DNA of 64,000 nt from RYN-230 sp963834705 (GCA_963834705.1 CAWICV010000011.1:1-64000); one strand, 5' to 3'. Shown: positions 16,289 to 26,018, numbered from the stretch's first letter. Notes: a model not told the origin generated them from the letters alone. A program made the numbers and translations.

Positions 16289-16408
16289 CTAGTCGTCGCT
16301 GGTGGTCGCCTCAGTCCACAGGTCGAGCTCGGCGCGGTCAGCCTGGACCTTCCGCCACAGGGCGAAAACGCCTAGCCCCGCCAGGGCGAGCAGAAGCAGC
16401 TTCTTCAC
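16289..16408 (-). CDS. DLW-39 family small membrane protein
   Basis: A 39-residue protein starting at GTG (16408) with GAGGTGAAGG about ten bases upstream: KKLLLLALAGLGVFALWRK forms one membrane helix, followed by QADRAELDLWTEAT. The conserved D-L-W and the exact length of 39 fit the DLW-39 family found near the tRNA-Ile/tRNA-Ala region behind gyrA in actinobacteria. A longer open frame to 16483 exists but is not the likely gene. Function unknown. Confidence 0.85.
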   Translation of the reverse strand: MKKLLLLALAGLGVFALWRKVQADRAELDLWTEATTSDD

Positions 16409-16558
16409 GGTGCGGACCCCTTCACCTCGGCTATCCCGGAGCCCCAGGCCCGGGAAGGGTCGGCCGGGCTCCCTGCGCACCATGCAGCCTAGCAGCGCTC
16501 CGCGGCCGGGCAGCCGGGCAGCGCTGCGCGGATCGCTGTCCGGCCACGCGAGTCTCGG

Positions 16559-18166
16559 TCAGCGGGGCCGGGCCACCCGCACCTCGTCCCACACCGGGTG
16601 GTCCGCTTCGTATACGTCGCCGTCCGACCCGAACACCAGGAACCGGTCGAACGACTTGGCGAACCACCGGTCGTGGGTAACCGCCAGCACCGTGCCCTGG
16701 TAGGACTCCAGGCCCTGCTGCAGTGCCTCGGCGCTGGCCAGGTCCAGGTTGTCGGTGGGCTCGTCGAGCAGCAGCAGGGTGACCCCGGCCAGTTCGAGCA
16801 GCAGGATCTGCAGCCGGGCCTGCTGCCCGCCGGACATGGTGCCGAACGGCTGGTCGGCGCAGAACTGCAGCTCGTACCGGGCCAGCGCGGCCATGGCCTC
16901 GTTGCGCTGCAGCGCGTGCTCGGTGACCAGGATCTCCGCCGGGCACCGGCCGGCCAGGTCGGGCCTCGCGTGGGTCTGCGCGAACAGCCCGGGCACCACT
17001 CGCGCGCCGAGCCGGGCCACCCCCTCGTGCGCCACCTCGGCCCCGCCCAGCAACTGCAGGAAGGACGACTTGCCCGACCCGTTGGAGCCCAGCACGGCCA
17101 CCCGGTCGCCGTACCAGATCTCCAGGTCAAAGGGATTCATCAGGCCGGTCAGTTCCAGGCTCTCGCAGATCACCGCGCGCTTTCCGGTACGCCCTCCCCG
17201 GAGCCGCATCCGCACGTTCTGCTCGCGCGGCGCTAGCTCCGGCGGCCCCGCGTCTTCAAAACGCCTGAGCCTGGTCACCGCCGCCTGGTACCGCGACGCC
17301 ATGCCGTCGTTGTACGAGGCCTTCTGCCGCAAGGTGCGGACCAGCTGTTTCAGCCGTTCGTGCTGTTCGTCCCAGCGGCGGCGCAACTCGTCCAGCCGGT
17401 CGATGCGGTCCCGCCGGGCCTGTGCGTAGCTGGCGAACCCGCCGCCGTGCACCCAGACGTTGCCGTCCTCGACGGTGATGATCCGCCCGGCCGTGTTGGC
17501 CAGCAGTTCCCGGTCGTGGCTGACCATCAGCACGGTCTTCCGGGTCTGGCCGAGCTGCTGTTCCAGCCACTGCTTGCCCGGCACGTCCAGGTAGTTGTCC
17601 GGCTCGTCGAGCAAGAGCACCTCGGCCGGGCCGCGCAGCAGCGCCTCGAGCACCAGCCGCTTCTGCTCGCCGCCGGACAGCGTGCCCACGTCCCGGTCCC
17701 GGCACCGGTCGTAGCTGATGCCGAGGGCCGCGACGCAGCACGCGTCCCACAGCACCTCGGCGTCGTACCCGCCCGCGTCCCCCCAGTCGGCCAGGGCGGC
17801 CGCGTACCGGAGCTGGGCCCGCTCGTCGTCCCGGGCGGCGATGGCCTGCTCGGCGGTGGCCAGCCGGCCGGCGGACTCCCGGACCCGGGGCGCGGCCACC
17901 GACACCAGCAGATCCCGGACGGTGGTCCCGTCCTGGACGCTGCCGACGAACTGGCGCATCACGCCCAGGCCGCCGCTGGCCGTGACCGTGCCGGACTGCG
18001 GCGCCTGGTCGCCGGCGATGATCCGGATCAGCGTGGTCTTGCCCGCCCCGTTCGGCCCGACCAGCGCGGCCACCGAGCCCTCGCCGACCCGGAACGAGGC
18101 GTCAGCGAGCAGCACCCGCCCGTCCGGCAGCGCCTGGCTGAGGTGTGCCACCTCGACGTGACCCAC
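16559..18166 (-). CDS. ABC-F type ATPase
   Basis: A 535-residue soluble protein with two ABC domains and no membrane segment. Domain 1 has GPNGAGKTT (about 38-46), LSGGEQKRL and LLLDEPDN; an Arg/Gln-rich linker (about 240-300) carries DRIDRLDELRRRWDEQHERL; domain 2 has GSNGSGKSS, MSGGQQARLQ and LLLDEPTDNLD. This is the ABC-F layout of translation factors and antibiotic-resistance ribosome-protection proteins. The GTG at 18166 is chosen because GGGAGGGGAGC precedes it; the frame upstream has no conservation. Housekeeping or resistance role cannot be told apart. Confidence 0.9.
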   Translation of the reverse strand: MGHVEVAHLSQALPDGRVLLADASFRVGEGSVAALVGPNGAGKTTLIRIIAGDQAPQSGTVTASGGLGVMRQFVGSVQDGTTVRDLLVSVAAPRVRESAGRLATAEQAIAARDDERAQLRYAAALADWGDAGGYDAEVLWDACCVAALGISYDRCRDRDVGTLSGGEQKRLVLEALLRGPAEVLLLDEPDNYLDVPGKQWLEQQLGQTRKTVLMVSHDRELLANTAGRIITVEDGNVWVHGGGFASYAQARRDRIDRLDELRRRWDEQHERLKQLVRTLRQKASYNDGMASRYQAAVTRLRRFEDAGPPELAPREQNVRMRLRGGRTGKRAVICESLELTGLMNPFDLEIWYGDRVAVLGSNGSGKSSFLQLLGGAEVAHEGVARLGARVVPGLFAQTHARPDLAGRCPAEILVTEHALQRNEAMAALARYELQFCADQPFGTMSGGQQARLQILLLELAGVTLLLLDEPTDNLDLASAEALQQGLESYQGTVLAVTHDRWFAKSFDRFLVFGSDGDVYEADHPVWDEVRVARPR

Positions 18167-18420
18167 CGTGCTCCCCTCCCACCGCGCTGGCCGACTGCGT
18201 CGCTTCGAGATAACCAGGTCAGCGGCGTGGACCGCAAACGGATTTAGCCGCGCCGGGCCGCACCAGAACACCTGCCCGCTAACCACTTCTTACGACTTTC
18301 TTACCGCTGTGAAAAGGATGCGTACCGAGTGTCCGGGGAATTAGCCGATTGACCGATTTCGCGCGTCCATTCCATGGATACTAGTGCGGTGATTTGCCGC
18401 GAAATTGCCCTCCCCGGCCT

Positions 18421-19908
18421 ATGAGGGGCGGCACATACCTAGCCAGGGAGGCCTTGTCAGCCCCGCCGGGGTATACCCATCCCTCGATCCCGGCTAGCCC
18501 GCCCGGCACCGGCGGGTGGCTGGGCGGCGAGCACCCATCACTGCCCGGCGGATGGCCGCCGCCGGGCCGCCCGTGGCCCCCGGCGGCTGAGTACCCGATC
18601 GCTGAGCCGGCGGACGCGGAGCCGTGGCCGGAGAACTGGTTCAAGGACCCGCCCGTCGCGGCACCGGCCCAGCCCACGGCGGCCGCCCCGGCCGAGCCGG
18701 CCTGGTTCTCGCCACGCCGGGTGTCCTGGCCCTGGTGGCTGCTCTGGCCGTGGACCGCGGTCTGGGTCGCGTTGCAGGTGGCGCTCAAGATGAGCGGGCA
18801 GTCCTGGCACTTCTTCGCCCAGGGCGGCCGGTTGCTGTTCGCCACCGGCCCGGGCACCGGCCTGCATCTTTACGCGGCCCACCCGGACCTGCAGATCGGC
18901 CCGCTGGCGCTGGCCGTCTCCGGGTGGCTCCGGCTGATCGGCCCGGACCAGGGCGAACTGGCGGCCGTGCTGCTCATGTCGGCCACCGGCCCGGTGCTGC
19001 TGTGGGCCGTCTGGCGGCTGCTGCCCCCGGCCGAACGTGGCAAGCAGATCCGGCTGTTCCTGGCCGGGCTGTTCTTCCTGCCGGTGTGGACCGAGCTGAC
19101 CACCCACTTCGCGCATCTCGACGACCTGCTGGCGCTGTGTTTCTCGGTGGCCGCGCTGCACGCGGTGGCCCGGCGCCATCCGGTGTGGGCCGGGCTGGCC
19201 CTGGCCGCGGCGGCGGATGCCAAGCCGTGGGCAGCGGCGTTCGTCGTACTGATCTTCGCGCTGCCCCGGCGGCAGTGGCTGACCGCGCTGGGCGTGTTCG
19301 CCGGCGCGATCGCGGTGGCCTGGCTCCCGTTCCTGGCCGCCGACCCACGGACCCTCGCATCGGTGACCCGGTTCACCATCCCGAACAACCCGTCCTCGGC
19401 GCTCCGGGTGCTCGGCGTGATGACCCCCCGGACGCCGTGGTGGGATCGGTCCGCCCAGCTCGCGCTCGGTATCGCGGCCGGCTCTGTGGCGGTGCGGCGC
19501 GGCCGCTGGCAGGCGGTGGTGCTGGTCGCGGTGGCCGCGCGGATCATGCTCGACCCCGGCGTGTACGCCTACTACACGGCCGGCGCGGTGCTGGGCACGA
19601 TCGTGGTCAACCTGGTGCTGACGAAGTGGCGCTTCCCGTGGGTCACCGCGGTCACGGCCTTCCTGCTGTACCTGGCCCGGATGACGCACAAGCTGGTCCC
19701 GTTCGACCTGCACCAGCTCGGTGTGCTGCGGCTGCTGTTCGCGATCGGAGTGCCGCTGCTGGTGCTCGGCATGCCGGGCTGGTGGATCGCCCGGCGGCGC
19801 GGCCGGCACGCCCGGGCGGCCGGCGAGGTCACCATCATCAGCCCGGTGTACCCGGCGGCGTTAGCCCATCCCGGCGGCGGTTACCACACCGGTCACGAGC
19901 TGAGGTGA
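18421..19908 (+). CDS. Polytopic membrane protein, GT-C glycosyltransferase-like
   Basis: About 495 residues. The first 100 are Pro/Gly-rich and cytoplasmic-looking; after a PWWLLWPWTAVWVALQ helix follow about ten to twelve hydrophobic segments. A HLDDLLAL stretch in the first half, DAKPWAAAFVVL in the middle and a Lys/Arg-rich C-terminus resemble GT87/DUF2029-type polyprenol-phosphate mannosyltransferases, but the match is weak. ATG 18421 is chosen; a TTG at 18394 is possible. The 254 bases upstream (18167-18420) are relatively AT-rich and should hold promoters for this gene and the divergent ABC-F gene. Confidence 0.6.
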   Translation: MRGGTYLAREALSAPPGYTHPSIPASPPGTGGWLGGEHPSLPGGWPPPGRPWPPAAEYPIAEPADAEPWPENWFKDPPVAAPAQPTAAAPAEPAWFSPRRVSWPWWLLWPWTAVWVALQVALKMSGQSWHFFAQGGRLLFATGPGTGLHLYAAHPDLQIGPLALAVSGWLRLIGPDQGELAAVLLMSATGPVLLWAVWRLLPPAERGKQIRLFLAGLFFLPVWTELTTHFAHLDDLLALCFSVAALHAVARRHPVWAGLALAAAADAKPWAAAFVVLIFALPRRQWLTALGVFAGAIAVAWLPFLAADPRTLASVTRFTIPNNPSSALRVLGVMTPRTPWWDRSAQLALGIAAGSVAVRRGRWQAVVLVAVAARIMLDPGVYAYYTAGAVLGTIVVNLVLTKWRFPWVTAVTAFLLYLARMTHKLVPFDLHQLGVLRLLFAIGVPLLVLGMPGWWIARRRGRHARAAGEVTIISPVYPAALAHPGGGYHTGHELR

Positions 19909-21155
19909 ACGTCGGCCCGCATCCCGGTGAGCGCGGTGGCCGGGATGGTGCCGCGGACCTGGATCACGGCCACGTCACCGCCGCCAGCGCTGGCCGGGGC
20001 CAGTGCGGTGATGACGCCGGTGACCCGGGTCAGCCCGGCCGCCGGGACGGCCAGCGTCACCGCCGAGCCGACCTTGAGCGCGGCCGGGGATTCCGCCGGG
20101 ATGAGCAGCCTGACCTGGAGCTGGCTCGCCGTGCGCAGCGCGATCACCGGCAGTTCCCGGCCGCCGCCACGCAGGCTGGCCAGAGTCAGCGCGGACAGCT
20201 GGGTGGCGGCCGGCTGCTGGCCCGGGCCAGGCAGGCCGGCCGGGGTGGCCGAGTCACCAGCCCGGCCGAACACGGCGACCACGGTCCCGGCCATCGGCGC
20301 CCTGATCACCGTGGCGGCCTGGTCCGCCGCCCGCTGGGCCTGGTCGGTGGCCAGCTGGGTCCGGGCCGCGGTCACGCTGGCGGCCGGCGCACCGGCCGCG
20401 GTCAGCGCGGCCAGGTCCGTCTTGTCCGCGACGATCGCGGCGCGGTCGGTGTGCAGCGTGCTGAGCGCGCCGGCCGGGGTATTCTCCCGGGCTAGCAGCT
20501 GGCCCTGCTTGACCATCTGGCCGAGCCGGACCCGGACCCGGCCGACCCGGCCCGCGGCCGCGAAGTTGAGGCGTTCCAGGCTGCTCTGGGTGACAACCCC
20601 AGTCAGCGTCTCGTTCTCCGCCGCGGTCAGGATCGACGGGGCCAGTACCGCGACGCCCAGCACGGACGCGGCCGCCACCGCGATCCCGGTCACCCGCTTC
20701 GGCCTGATATTGCCCCGCCGGTTCCGCCGCCCTGCACGATACGGCCGGGTGCGCGGGCGCGGCCGGGGCGGCTGGAGGTCGGCCGCGTCGTCCAGGTACG
20801 CGTCCGGCTCGGGCTGGCCCGGGAAGTCGTCCCCCGGATCCCGGTAGTCGGGCGGCCGATCCTGGTCCTGGTCGTACTCGCCCGGCCGGTACGGCCCGGG
20901 GCCTGGGGCCCGCTGGCTGTAGTCCGGCTCGTAGTACGCGGGCTCGTAGCCCGGCTCGTCGTAGCCCGGCTCGTCGTAGCCCGGCTCGCTGTACGCCGGC
21001 TGGCTGTAACCAGGCTCCGGGTAGGCCGCCTGGTAGTACGCGGGCTCGTAGTACGCCGGGTCCTCGTCGGGCCACGGCTGGGGCTGGGAACGCTGCCTCC
21101 AGGCGGTGGCCTGCGGCCGGGCCGCCCGGGGATCGTCCTCGGCCAGGAAGGACAC
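19893..21155 (-). CDS. HlyD-like membrane-fusion adaptor with Tyr-rich N-terminus
   Basis: A 420-residue protein. Residues 30-85 are a low-complexity run of Tyr/Pro/Glu units (PGYDEPGYDEPGYEPAYY-like), then an acidic and Arg-rich stretch, one membrane helix (about 155-175), and an extracellular part. That part has a lipoyl-like GRVGRVRVRLGQMVKQGQLLA segment (about 200-220), an Ala-rich coiled-coil hairpin (about 225-280) and IRAPMAGTVVAVFGRAGD, the closing lipoyl half. This is the architecture of HlyD/MacA-type adaptors. No ABC transporter or outer partner lies next to it. It overlaps the convergent membrane gene by 16 bases. Gap 21156-21446 holds nothing convincing. Confidence 0.8.
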   Translation of the reverse strand: MSFLAEDDPRAARPQATAWRQRSQPQPWPDEDPAYYEPAYYQAAYPEPGYSQPAYSEPGYDEPGYDEPGYEPAYYEPDYSQRAPGPGPYRPGEYDQDQDRPPDYRDPGDDFPGQPEPDAYLDDAADLQPPRPRPRTRPYRAGRRNRRGNIRPKRVTGIAVAAASVLGVAVLAPSILTAAENETLTGVVTQSSLERLNFAAAGRVGRVRVRLGQMVKQGQLLARENTPAGALSTLHTDRAAIVADKTDLAALTAAGAPAASVTAARTQLATDQAQRAADQAATVIRAPMAGTVVAVFGRAGDSATPAGLPGPGQQPAATQLSALTLASLRGGGRELPVIALRTASQLQVRLLIPAESPAALKVGSAVTLAVPAAGLTRVTGVITALAPASAGGGDVAVIQVRGTIPATALTGMRADVHLSS

Positions 21156-21446
21156 GTCGGCTCACTCCCGATGAACTCGGGTAACGAACGTATCACGCAC
21201 CATTGTGGGAATGCGGAAAACTCTGAAGTACCAGCATTGAATTCCCAGCAACGCTTTAGTTGCAGTGCCTAATGGATGTTTTGGACGTTGCCTTAACCGG
21301 TTCCAGGGCCCTCGAACAGCAGAGCCAGGCGGTGCCCAGGGTCGCCGCTCCCGCTACGTCGGCTGGCGCGCTCATGAATGACCCGGCCTTTCCCGTCCTA
21401 TACGTTGAGCCACCGTCTAACTACCCTAAGTACGCGAACTTCTAAC

Positions 21447-22739
21447 CTACAGGTGACGGGTGCCGTCCGCGGGCGTGGGCAGGCGGCGGGTGGCGTCAAC
21501 GGAGGAGGGGCGGTGCCGGGATGGGCGGGCCAGCGCCGCGGTCAGTTCGTCCAGGGCATGCACCGAATGCGCGCTGACCACCGCGTCGCAGAACGGCCAC
21601 GCCGCAGCCATGCCGCCGGCCAGCGGGCGGTAGTGCTCGCTCTTGGTCCGCGGGTTGACCCAGATGATCCGGTGCGCCACCCGGGACAGCCGCTGCATCT
21701 CGCGGCGCACCACGGTCGGGTCGCCGGTGTCCCAGCCGTCCGAGATGATCAGCACGACCGCCCCACGGGCCAGGCCGGGCCGCCCCCGGGTGTCGTTGAA
21801 CTCCTGCAGCGCGGCGCCGATCCGGGTCCCGCCCAGCCAGTCTGGTGCGGCCTGGCCGGCCCGGTGCAGCGCCTGCTCGGCGGTCATATGCGCGAGCGCC
21901 GGGGTGAGCCGGGTCAGCCGGGTGGCGAACGTGAACACCTCGGCCTCGGCGCCGCCGGCCGCGCAGTACAGCAACTGCAGCATGGCCCGGGCGTACGGCT
22001 CCATCGACCCGGAGATGTCGCACAGCACGATCAGCTGCCGGGGCCGCATGGCCGGCGAGCGCCGGGCCAGCCGCACCGGGTGCCCGCCGGTGCGCCGCGC
22101 CTGGCGCAGCGTGCTGCGCAGGTCGGTGTGCTTGCCGCGGCTGGTGGGGTGGTGCCGCCGGGACCGGCGCTGCGGCACGGCCAGGGTGAGCTTGCGCATC
22201 AGCCCGGCCAGCGCGGCCAGCTCGTCCGGCGTGAGCTCGGCGAAGTCGGTGCCGGCCAGCCGTTCCGCCCGGCTGGCCAGCGCCGGGACGCCGGGTCCGT
22301 CCTCGTCCTCGCCGCCGGCCGGCTCGCCGCCGGCTATCGGGACCCGCTCGATGCGGACCTGGCCGTCCGCACCCGCCCCGTCCCGGGCTGCTTCGCCGTC
22401 TCCCGGCTGCCCGTGCTGCTGAGCCGCCCGCGCCGCTGCGGCCAGCAGGTCATCCGGCGTGGCCCGGGCCGGCCCGGGCCGGTCCGCCCGCCCCGGCGGC
22501 GGCTCCCCGCCGACCGGGCCAAAGAACGCTTCGAACACCCGGCGCAGCGGCTCCACCTGGGCCTCCCCGGTGACCAGGGTGGCCAGCGCGCACAGGTACA
22601 GCTGGTACAGGGTGGCCGGCCGGGCCACGGTGACCGCGGCGGCGAACCGCTCGCAGCGGGCCGGATCCGCGGGCACCCCCGCACCGCGCAGCGCCGCGCC
22701 GAGCCGCGCGGCGAGCAGCGCCAGGTCGTCATTCTCCAT
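21447..22739 (-). CDS. coxE: CoxE-like VWA protein (CODH maturation), locus A
   Basis: A 430-residue protein with a C-terminal VWA domain (about 225-400): LIVLCDISGSM is the MIDAS DxSxS motif, and GTRIGAAL and VLIISDGWDTGD complete it. The N-terminal half is an Ala/Gly-rich helical region with a Pro/Gly linker. CoxE proteins pair with the AAA+ protein CoxD in building the Mo-Cu cofactor of aerobic CO dehydrogenase. Its start overlaps the coxD stop by 11 bases. A second pair exists at 36.2-38.3 kb. Confidence 0.85.
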   Translation of the reverse strand: MENDDLALLAARLGAALRGAGVPADPARCERFAAAVTVARPATLYQLYLCALATLVTGEAQVEPLRRVFEAFFGPVGGEPPPGRADRPGPARATPDDLLAAAARAAQQHGQPGDGEAARDGAGADGQVRIERVPIAGGEPAGGEDEDGPGVPALASRAERLAGTDFAELTPDELAALAGLMRKLTLAVPQRRSRRHHPTSRGKHTDLRSTLRQARRTGGHPVRLARRSPAMRPRQLIVLCDISGSMEPYARAMLQLLYCAAGGAEAEVFTFATRLTRLTPALAHMTAEQALHRAGQAAPDWLGGTRIGAALQEFNDTRGRPGLARGAVVLIISDGWDTGDPTVVRREMQRLSRVAHRIIWVNPRTKSEHYRPLAGGMAAAWPFCDAVVSAHSVHALDELTAALARPSRHRPSSVDATRRLPTPADGTRHL

Positions 22740-23622
22740 CGCTGGCCGCGGCCGCGAACCCTGCGGCCCGGAGCACCTGCAGGTCTTCTGAATACTTCAG
22801 CACAACGCCAGCTGTCTGTGCGGCAGTCGCCTCATCTACCCGGTCTGCGCCCAGCACGACCAGTGCCTCGGCCCAGCTGATCGCCTCGGCCACCCCGGGC
22901 GGCTTGGCCAGGTCCAGATCGCGCAGCCGGGCGACGCCGTTGGCCACCTGGGTGGCGAGTGGGGCAGCCGCGGCCGGCACCCGGCGGCGGATGATGGCCG
23001 CCACCCGGTCGGTGTCCGGGTACTCGATCCAGTGGTACAGGCAGCGCCGCTTGAGCGCGTCGTGCAGGTCCCGGGTCCGGTTCGAGGTGAGTACCACCAC
23101 CGGCGGGTGGGCGGCCCGGCGGGTGCCCAGTTCCGGGATGGTCACCGCGGCCTCGGCCAGCAGCTCGAACAGGAACGCCTCGAACTCGTCGTCGCCCCGG
23201 TCCACCTCGTCGATGAGCAGTACGGCGGGCCGCGGGCCGGGGTGGTCCAGCGCGGCCAGCAGTGGGCGGGCCAGCAGGTACTCGGCGCTGAACAGATCGG
23301 CGTCGCGGAGCTGCTCGCCGCGGGCCTCGGCCAGCCGGATGGCCAGCAGCTGGCGGGGGTAGTTCCACTCGTACAGCGCCTCGGCGGCGGTCAGCCCCTC
23401 GTAGCACTGCAGCCGGATCAGCGGCGTGTCCAGCGCCCCGGCCAGTGCCTTGGCCGCTTCGGTCTTGCCCACCCCGGGCTCGCCCTCGAGCAGGATGGGC
23501 TGGCCCATCCGGGCGGCCAGGAACAGGGCCAGGCCGAGCGGCTCGTCGGCCAGGTAGCCCTCCGCATCCAAGTCGCGCATCAGCGTCGCGACGTCGGGGA
23601 GCCGGTCCGCGATTTCTTGCAT
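22729..23622 (-). CDS. coxD: CoxD-like MoxR AAA+ ATPase, locus A
   Basis: A 297-residue MoxR-type AAA+ ATPase: Walker A EGEPGVGKTEAAK (about 43-55), the LQCYEGL segment, Walker B VLLIDEVDRGDDEFE (about 122-136) and sensor LTSNRTRDLHDALKRRC. The ATG at 23622 is chosen by comparison with the family; the frame upstream is antisense to coxL. CoxD is the chaperone-like ATPase that matures the CO dehydrogenase active site. It lies between coxL and coxE on the same strand. Confidence 0.9.
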   Translation of the reverse strand: MQEIADRLPDVATLMRDLDAEGYLADEPLGLALFLAARMGQPILLEGEPGVGKTEAAKALAGALDTPLIRLQCYEGLTAAEALYEWNYPRQLLAIRLAEARGEQLRDADLFSAEYLLARPLLAALDHPGPRPAVLLIDEVDRGDDEFEAFLFELLAEAAVTIPELGTRRAAHPPVVVLTSNRTRDLHDALKRRCLYHWIEYPDTDRVAAIIRRRVPAAAAPLATQVANGVARLRDLDLAKPPGVAEAISWAEALVVLGADRVDEATAAQTAGVVLKYSEDLQVLRAAGFAAAASDGE

Positions 23623-23657
23623 ACGACCATCATGCGGCAGGCAGTGGGCTGGTCGCC

Positions 23658-26018
23658 TCAGCTGACCGCCAAATCGGTGCGGACCGGGCGGCCCTGCATG
23701 GCCGACCACACGTTGGCCGGGGTGAGCGGCATATCGGCGTGCCGGACGCCGAACGGGCGGAGCGCGTCCATCACGGCGTTGACCACGGCGGCGGGGGAGC
23801 CGACGGTGGCCGACTCGCCGACGCCCTTGGCGCCGACCGGGTGGTGCGGGCACGGCGTGACGGTCTCGCCGAGTTCCCAGGGCGGGCACTCCACCGACGT
23901 GGGCAGCAGGTAGTCCATGAACGATCCGCCCAGGCAGTTGCCCTCGGTGTCGTACGTGATGGCCTGCATCAGGGCCATGCCGACCCCGTCGGCCAGCCCG
24001 CCGTGCAGCTGCCCTTCCACGATCATCGGGTTGATCCGGACCCCGCAGTCGTCCACCGCGACGAACCGGCGCACCCGGACCTCCCCGGTACCCGGGTCCA
24101 GGTCGACCACGCAGATGTACGCGCCGTACGGGTAGGTGAGGTTGGGCGGGTTGTACACGGTGCCCGCGTCCAGGTGCCCGTCCACCCCGTCCGGCAGGTC
24201 GAGGCCGGAGTGCGCGGCCATCGCGATCTCCGCGATGGCGGCGCCCTGCTCCGGATCGCCGCGCACCTGCCACCGGCCGCCGGACCACTCCAGGTCCTCG
24301 GGCGCGGCTTCCAGCATGGCCGCGGCCACGATCCGGGCCCGCTCGCGGACCTTGCGCGCGGCCACCACAGCGGCCGCCCCGGACACCGGCGTGGACCGGG
24401 ACCCGTAGGTGCCGAGGCCGAACGGGGTGCGGTCGGTGTCCCCGTGCACCACCTCGACGTCCGCCGGGGACAGCCCCAGTTCCTGGGCCACCAGCTGGGC
24501 GAACGTGGTCTCGTGCCCCTGCCCCTGGGTCTGGCAGGAGATGCCGAGCACGGCCGTGCCGGTGGGGTGCACCCGCAGGTCGGCCCCGTCGGCCATGCCC
24601 AGGCCGAGGATGTCCATGTGCTTGCGCGGGCCGGCCCCCACGCCCTCGGTGAAGAAGCTCAGCCCGATGCCCATGTGCTCGCCGCGCTCGCGCTTCTCGG
24701 CCTGCTCGGTGCGGAGCTTGCCGTAGCCCGCCATGTCCAGCACCAGCCGCAGCGCCCGCGGGTAGTCGCCGGAGTCGTACTCCCAGCCGGTCGGGCCGGT
24801 GTACGGGAACTGCTCCGGCCGGAGCAGGTTCTGCATCCGCAGCTCGGCCGGGTCCATGCCAAGCTCGGCGGCCAGGAGGTCGACCATCCGCTCGACCAGG
24901 TACACGCCTTCCGCGATGCGGAACGAGCAGGAGTAGGCCACGCCGCCCGGGGCCTTGTTGGTGTACACGCCGGTGACCGTGCAGTGCGCGGCCCGCAGGT
25001 CATAGGAGCCGGTGAAGATGTGGAAGAACCCGGCCGGGAACTTGGTCGGCTGGGCCGAGCCGTTGAACGCGCCGTGGTCGGCCAGCACCTGGGCGCGCAG
25101 GCCGAGGATCCGGCCGTCCCGGGTGGCCGCGATCTCCCCGTGCATGTGATAGTCCCGGGCGAACGCGGTGGACATCAGGTTCTCCGAGCGGTCCTCCATC
25201 CACTTGACCGGCTTGCCGGTCAGCATCGAGCCGACCACGGCGCACAGGTACCCGGGGTAGATCGGCACCTTGTTGCCGAACCCGCCGCCGATGTCCGGCG
25301 AGATGATCCGGATCCTGTGCTCGGGCAGCCCGGCCAGCAGCGCGTACATGGTGCGGTGCGCGTGTGGCGCCTGACTGGTGCACCACACGGTCAGCTTCCC
25401 GGACACCGGGTCCAGGTCGGCCACCGTGCCGCAGGTCTCCAGCGGGGCCGGGTGCGAGCGCGGGTACAGCATGTCCTGGCGGACGATCACGTCGGCGGCC
25501 GCGAACGCCGCGTCGGTGGCCGCCTGGTCCCCGGCCGACCAGTCAAAGATGTGGTTGTCCCGCTGCCCAGCCAGGTCGTCGCGGATCACCGGGGCGCCCG
25601 GGTCCAGCGCCCGGGTCGCGTCGGCCACCACCGGCAGCGGCTCGTACTCCACGTCGATCAGTTCGAGCGCGTCCCGGGCCGCGTACGCGTCCTCGGCCAC
25701 CACGAACGCCACTTCCTGGCCCTGGAACCGCACCTTGTCGGTGGCCAGCACGGCCTGCACGTCCCGGGACAGCGTCGGCATCCAGGCCAGCTGGCGTTGT
25801 TCCAGCATGGCGCCGGTGATGACGGCCCGCACCTTGGGATGCGCCTCGGCCGCGGCGGTGTCCACCGAGATGATCCGGGCGTGCGCCAGCGGGCTGCGCA
25901 GGATGGCCCCGTGCAGCATCCCGGGCCGCGCGATGTCGTCGGTGAACGTGCCCAGGCCACGGACGAACCGGGCATCCTCCTTGCGTGGCAGCCGCCCGTA
26001 CGCGCTAGTCATCGGCAT
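23658..26018 (-). CDS. coxL: Form I CO dehydrogenase large subunit, variant loop (locus A)
   Basis: A 786-residue molybdopterin-binding subunit. It shows LPRKEDARFVRGLGTFTDD at the N-terminus, the PDIGGGFGNKVPIYPGY block, and GAKGVGESATVG near the C-terminus, whose Glu is the expected base near Mo. The active-site loop reads VAYSCSFR, with Cys364 as the presumed Cu ligand. This is the form I signature AYxCSFR, but the x, normally Arg, is Ser363. That distinguishes it from the locus B subunit. It overlaps coxS by 14 bases. It should oxidise CO, with altered kinetics possible. Confidence 0.88.
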   Translation of the reverse strand: MPMTSAYGRLPRKEDARFVRGLGTFTDDIARPGMLHGAILRSPLAHARIISVDTAAAEAHPKVRAVITGAMLEQRQLAWMPTLSRDVQAVLATDKVRFQGQEVAFVVAEDAYAARDALELIDVEYEPLPVVADATRALDPGAPVIRDDLAGQRDNHIFDWSAGDQAATDAAFAAADVIVRQDMLYPRSHPAPLETCGTVADLDPVSGKLTVWCTSQAPHAHRTMYALLAGLPEHRIRIISPDIGGGFGNKVPIYPGYLCAVVGSMLTGKPVKWMEDRSENLMSTAFARDYHMHGEIAATRDGRILGLRAQVLADHGAFNGSAQPTKFPAGFFHIFTGSYDLRAAHCTVTGVYTNKAPGGVAYSCSFRIAEGVYLVERMVDLLAAELGMDPAELRMQNLLRPEQFPYTGPTGWEYDSGDYPRALRLVLDMAGYGKLRTEQAEKRERGEHMGIGLSFFTEGVGAGPRKHMDILGLGMADGADLRVHPTGTAVLGISCQTQGQGHETTFAQLVAQELGLSPADVEVVHGDTDRTPFGLGTYGSRSTPVSGAAAVVAARKVRERARIVAAAMLEAAPEDLEWSGGRWQVRGDPEQGAAIAEIAMAAHSGLDLPDGVDGHLDAGTVYNPPNLTYPYGAYICVVDLDPGTGEVRVRRFVAVDDCGVRINPMIVEGQLHGGLADGVGMALMQAITYDTEGNCLGGSFMDYLLPTSVECPPWELGETVTPCPHHPVGAKGVGESATVGSPAAVVNAVMDALRPFGVRHADMPLTPANVWSAMQGRPVRTDLAVS

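Noticed and set aside
20870..21070. CRISPR-like repeat array
   Set aside because: The repeats are short coding units in frame in a Tyr/Pro-rich protein, without unique spacers.
21260..21445. A 61-codon plus-strand ORF
   Set aside because: TTG start, no ribosome-binding site and no family; kept as intergenic.
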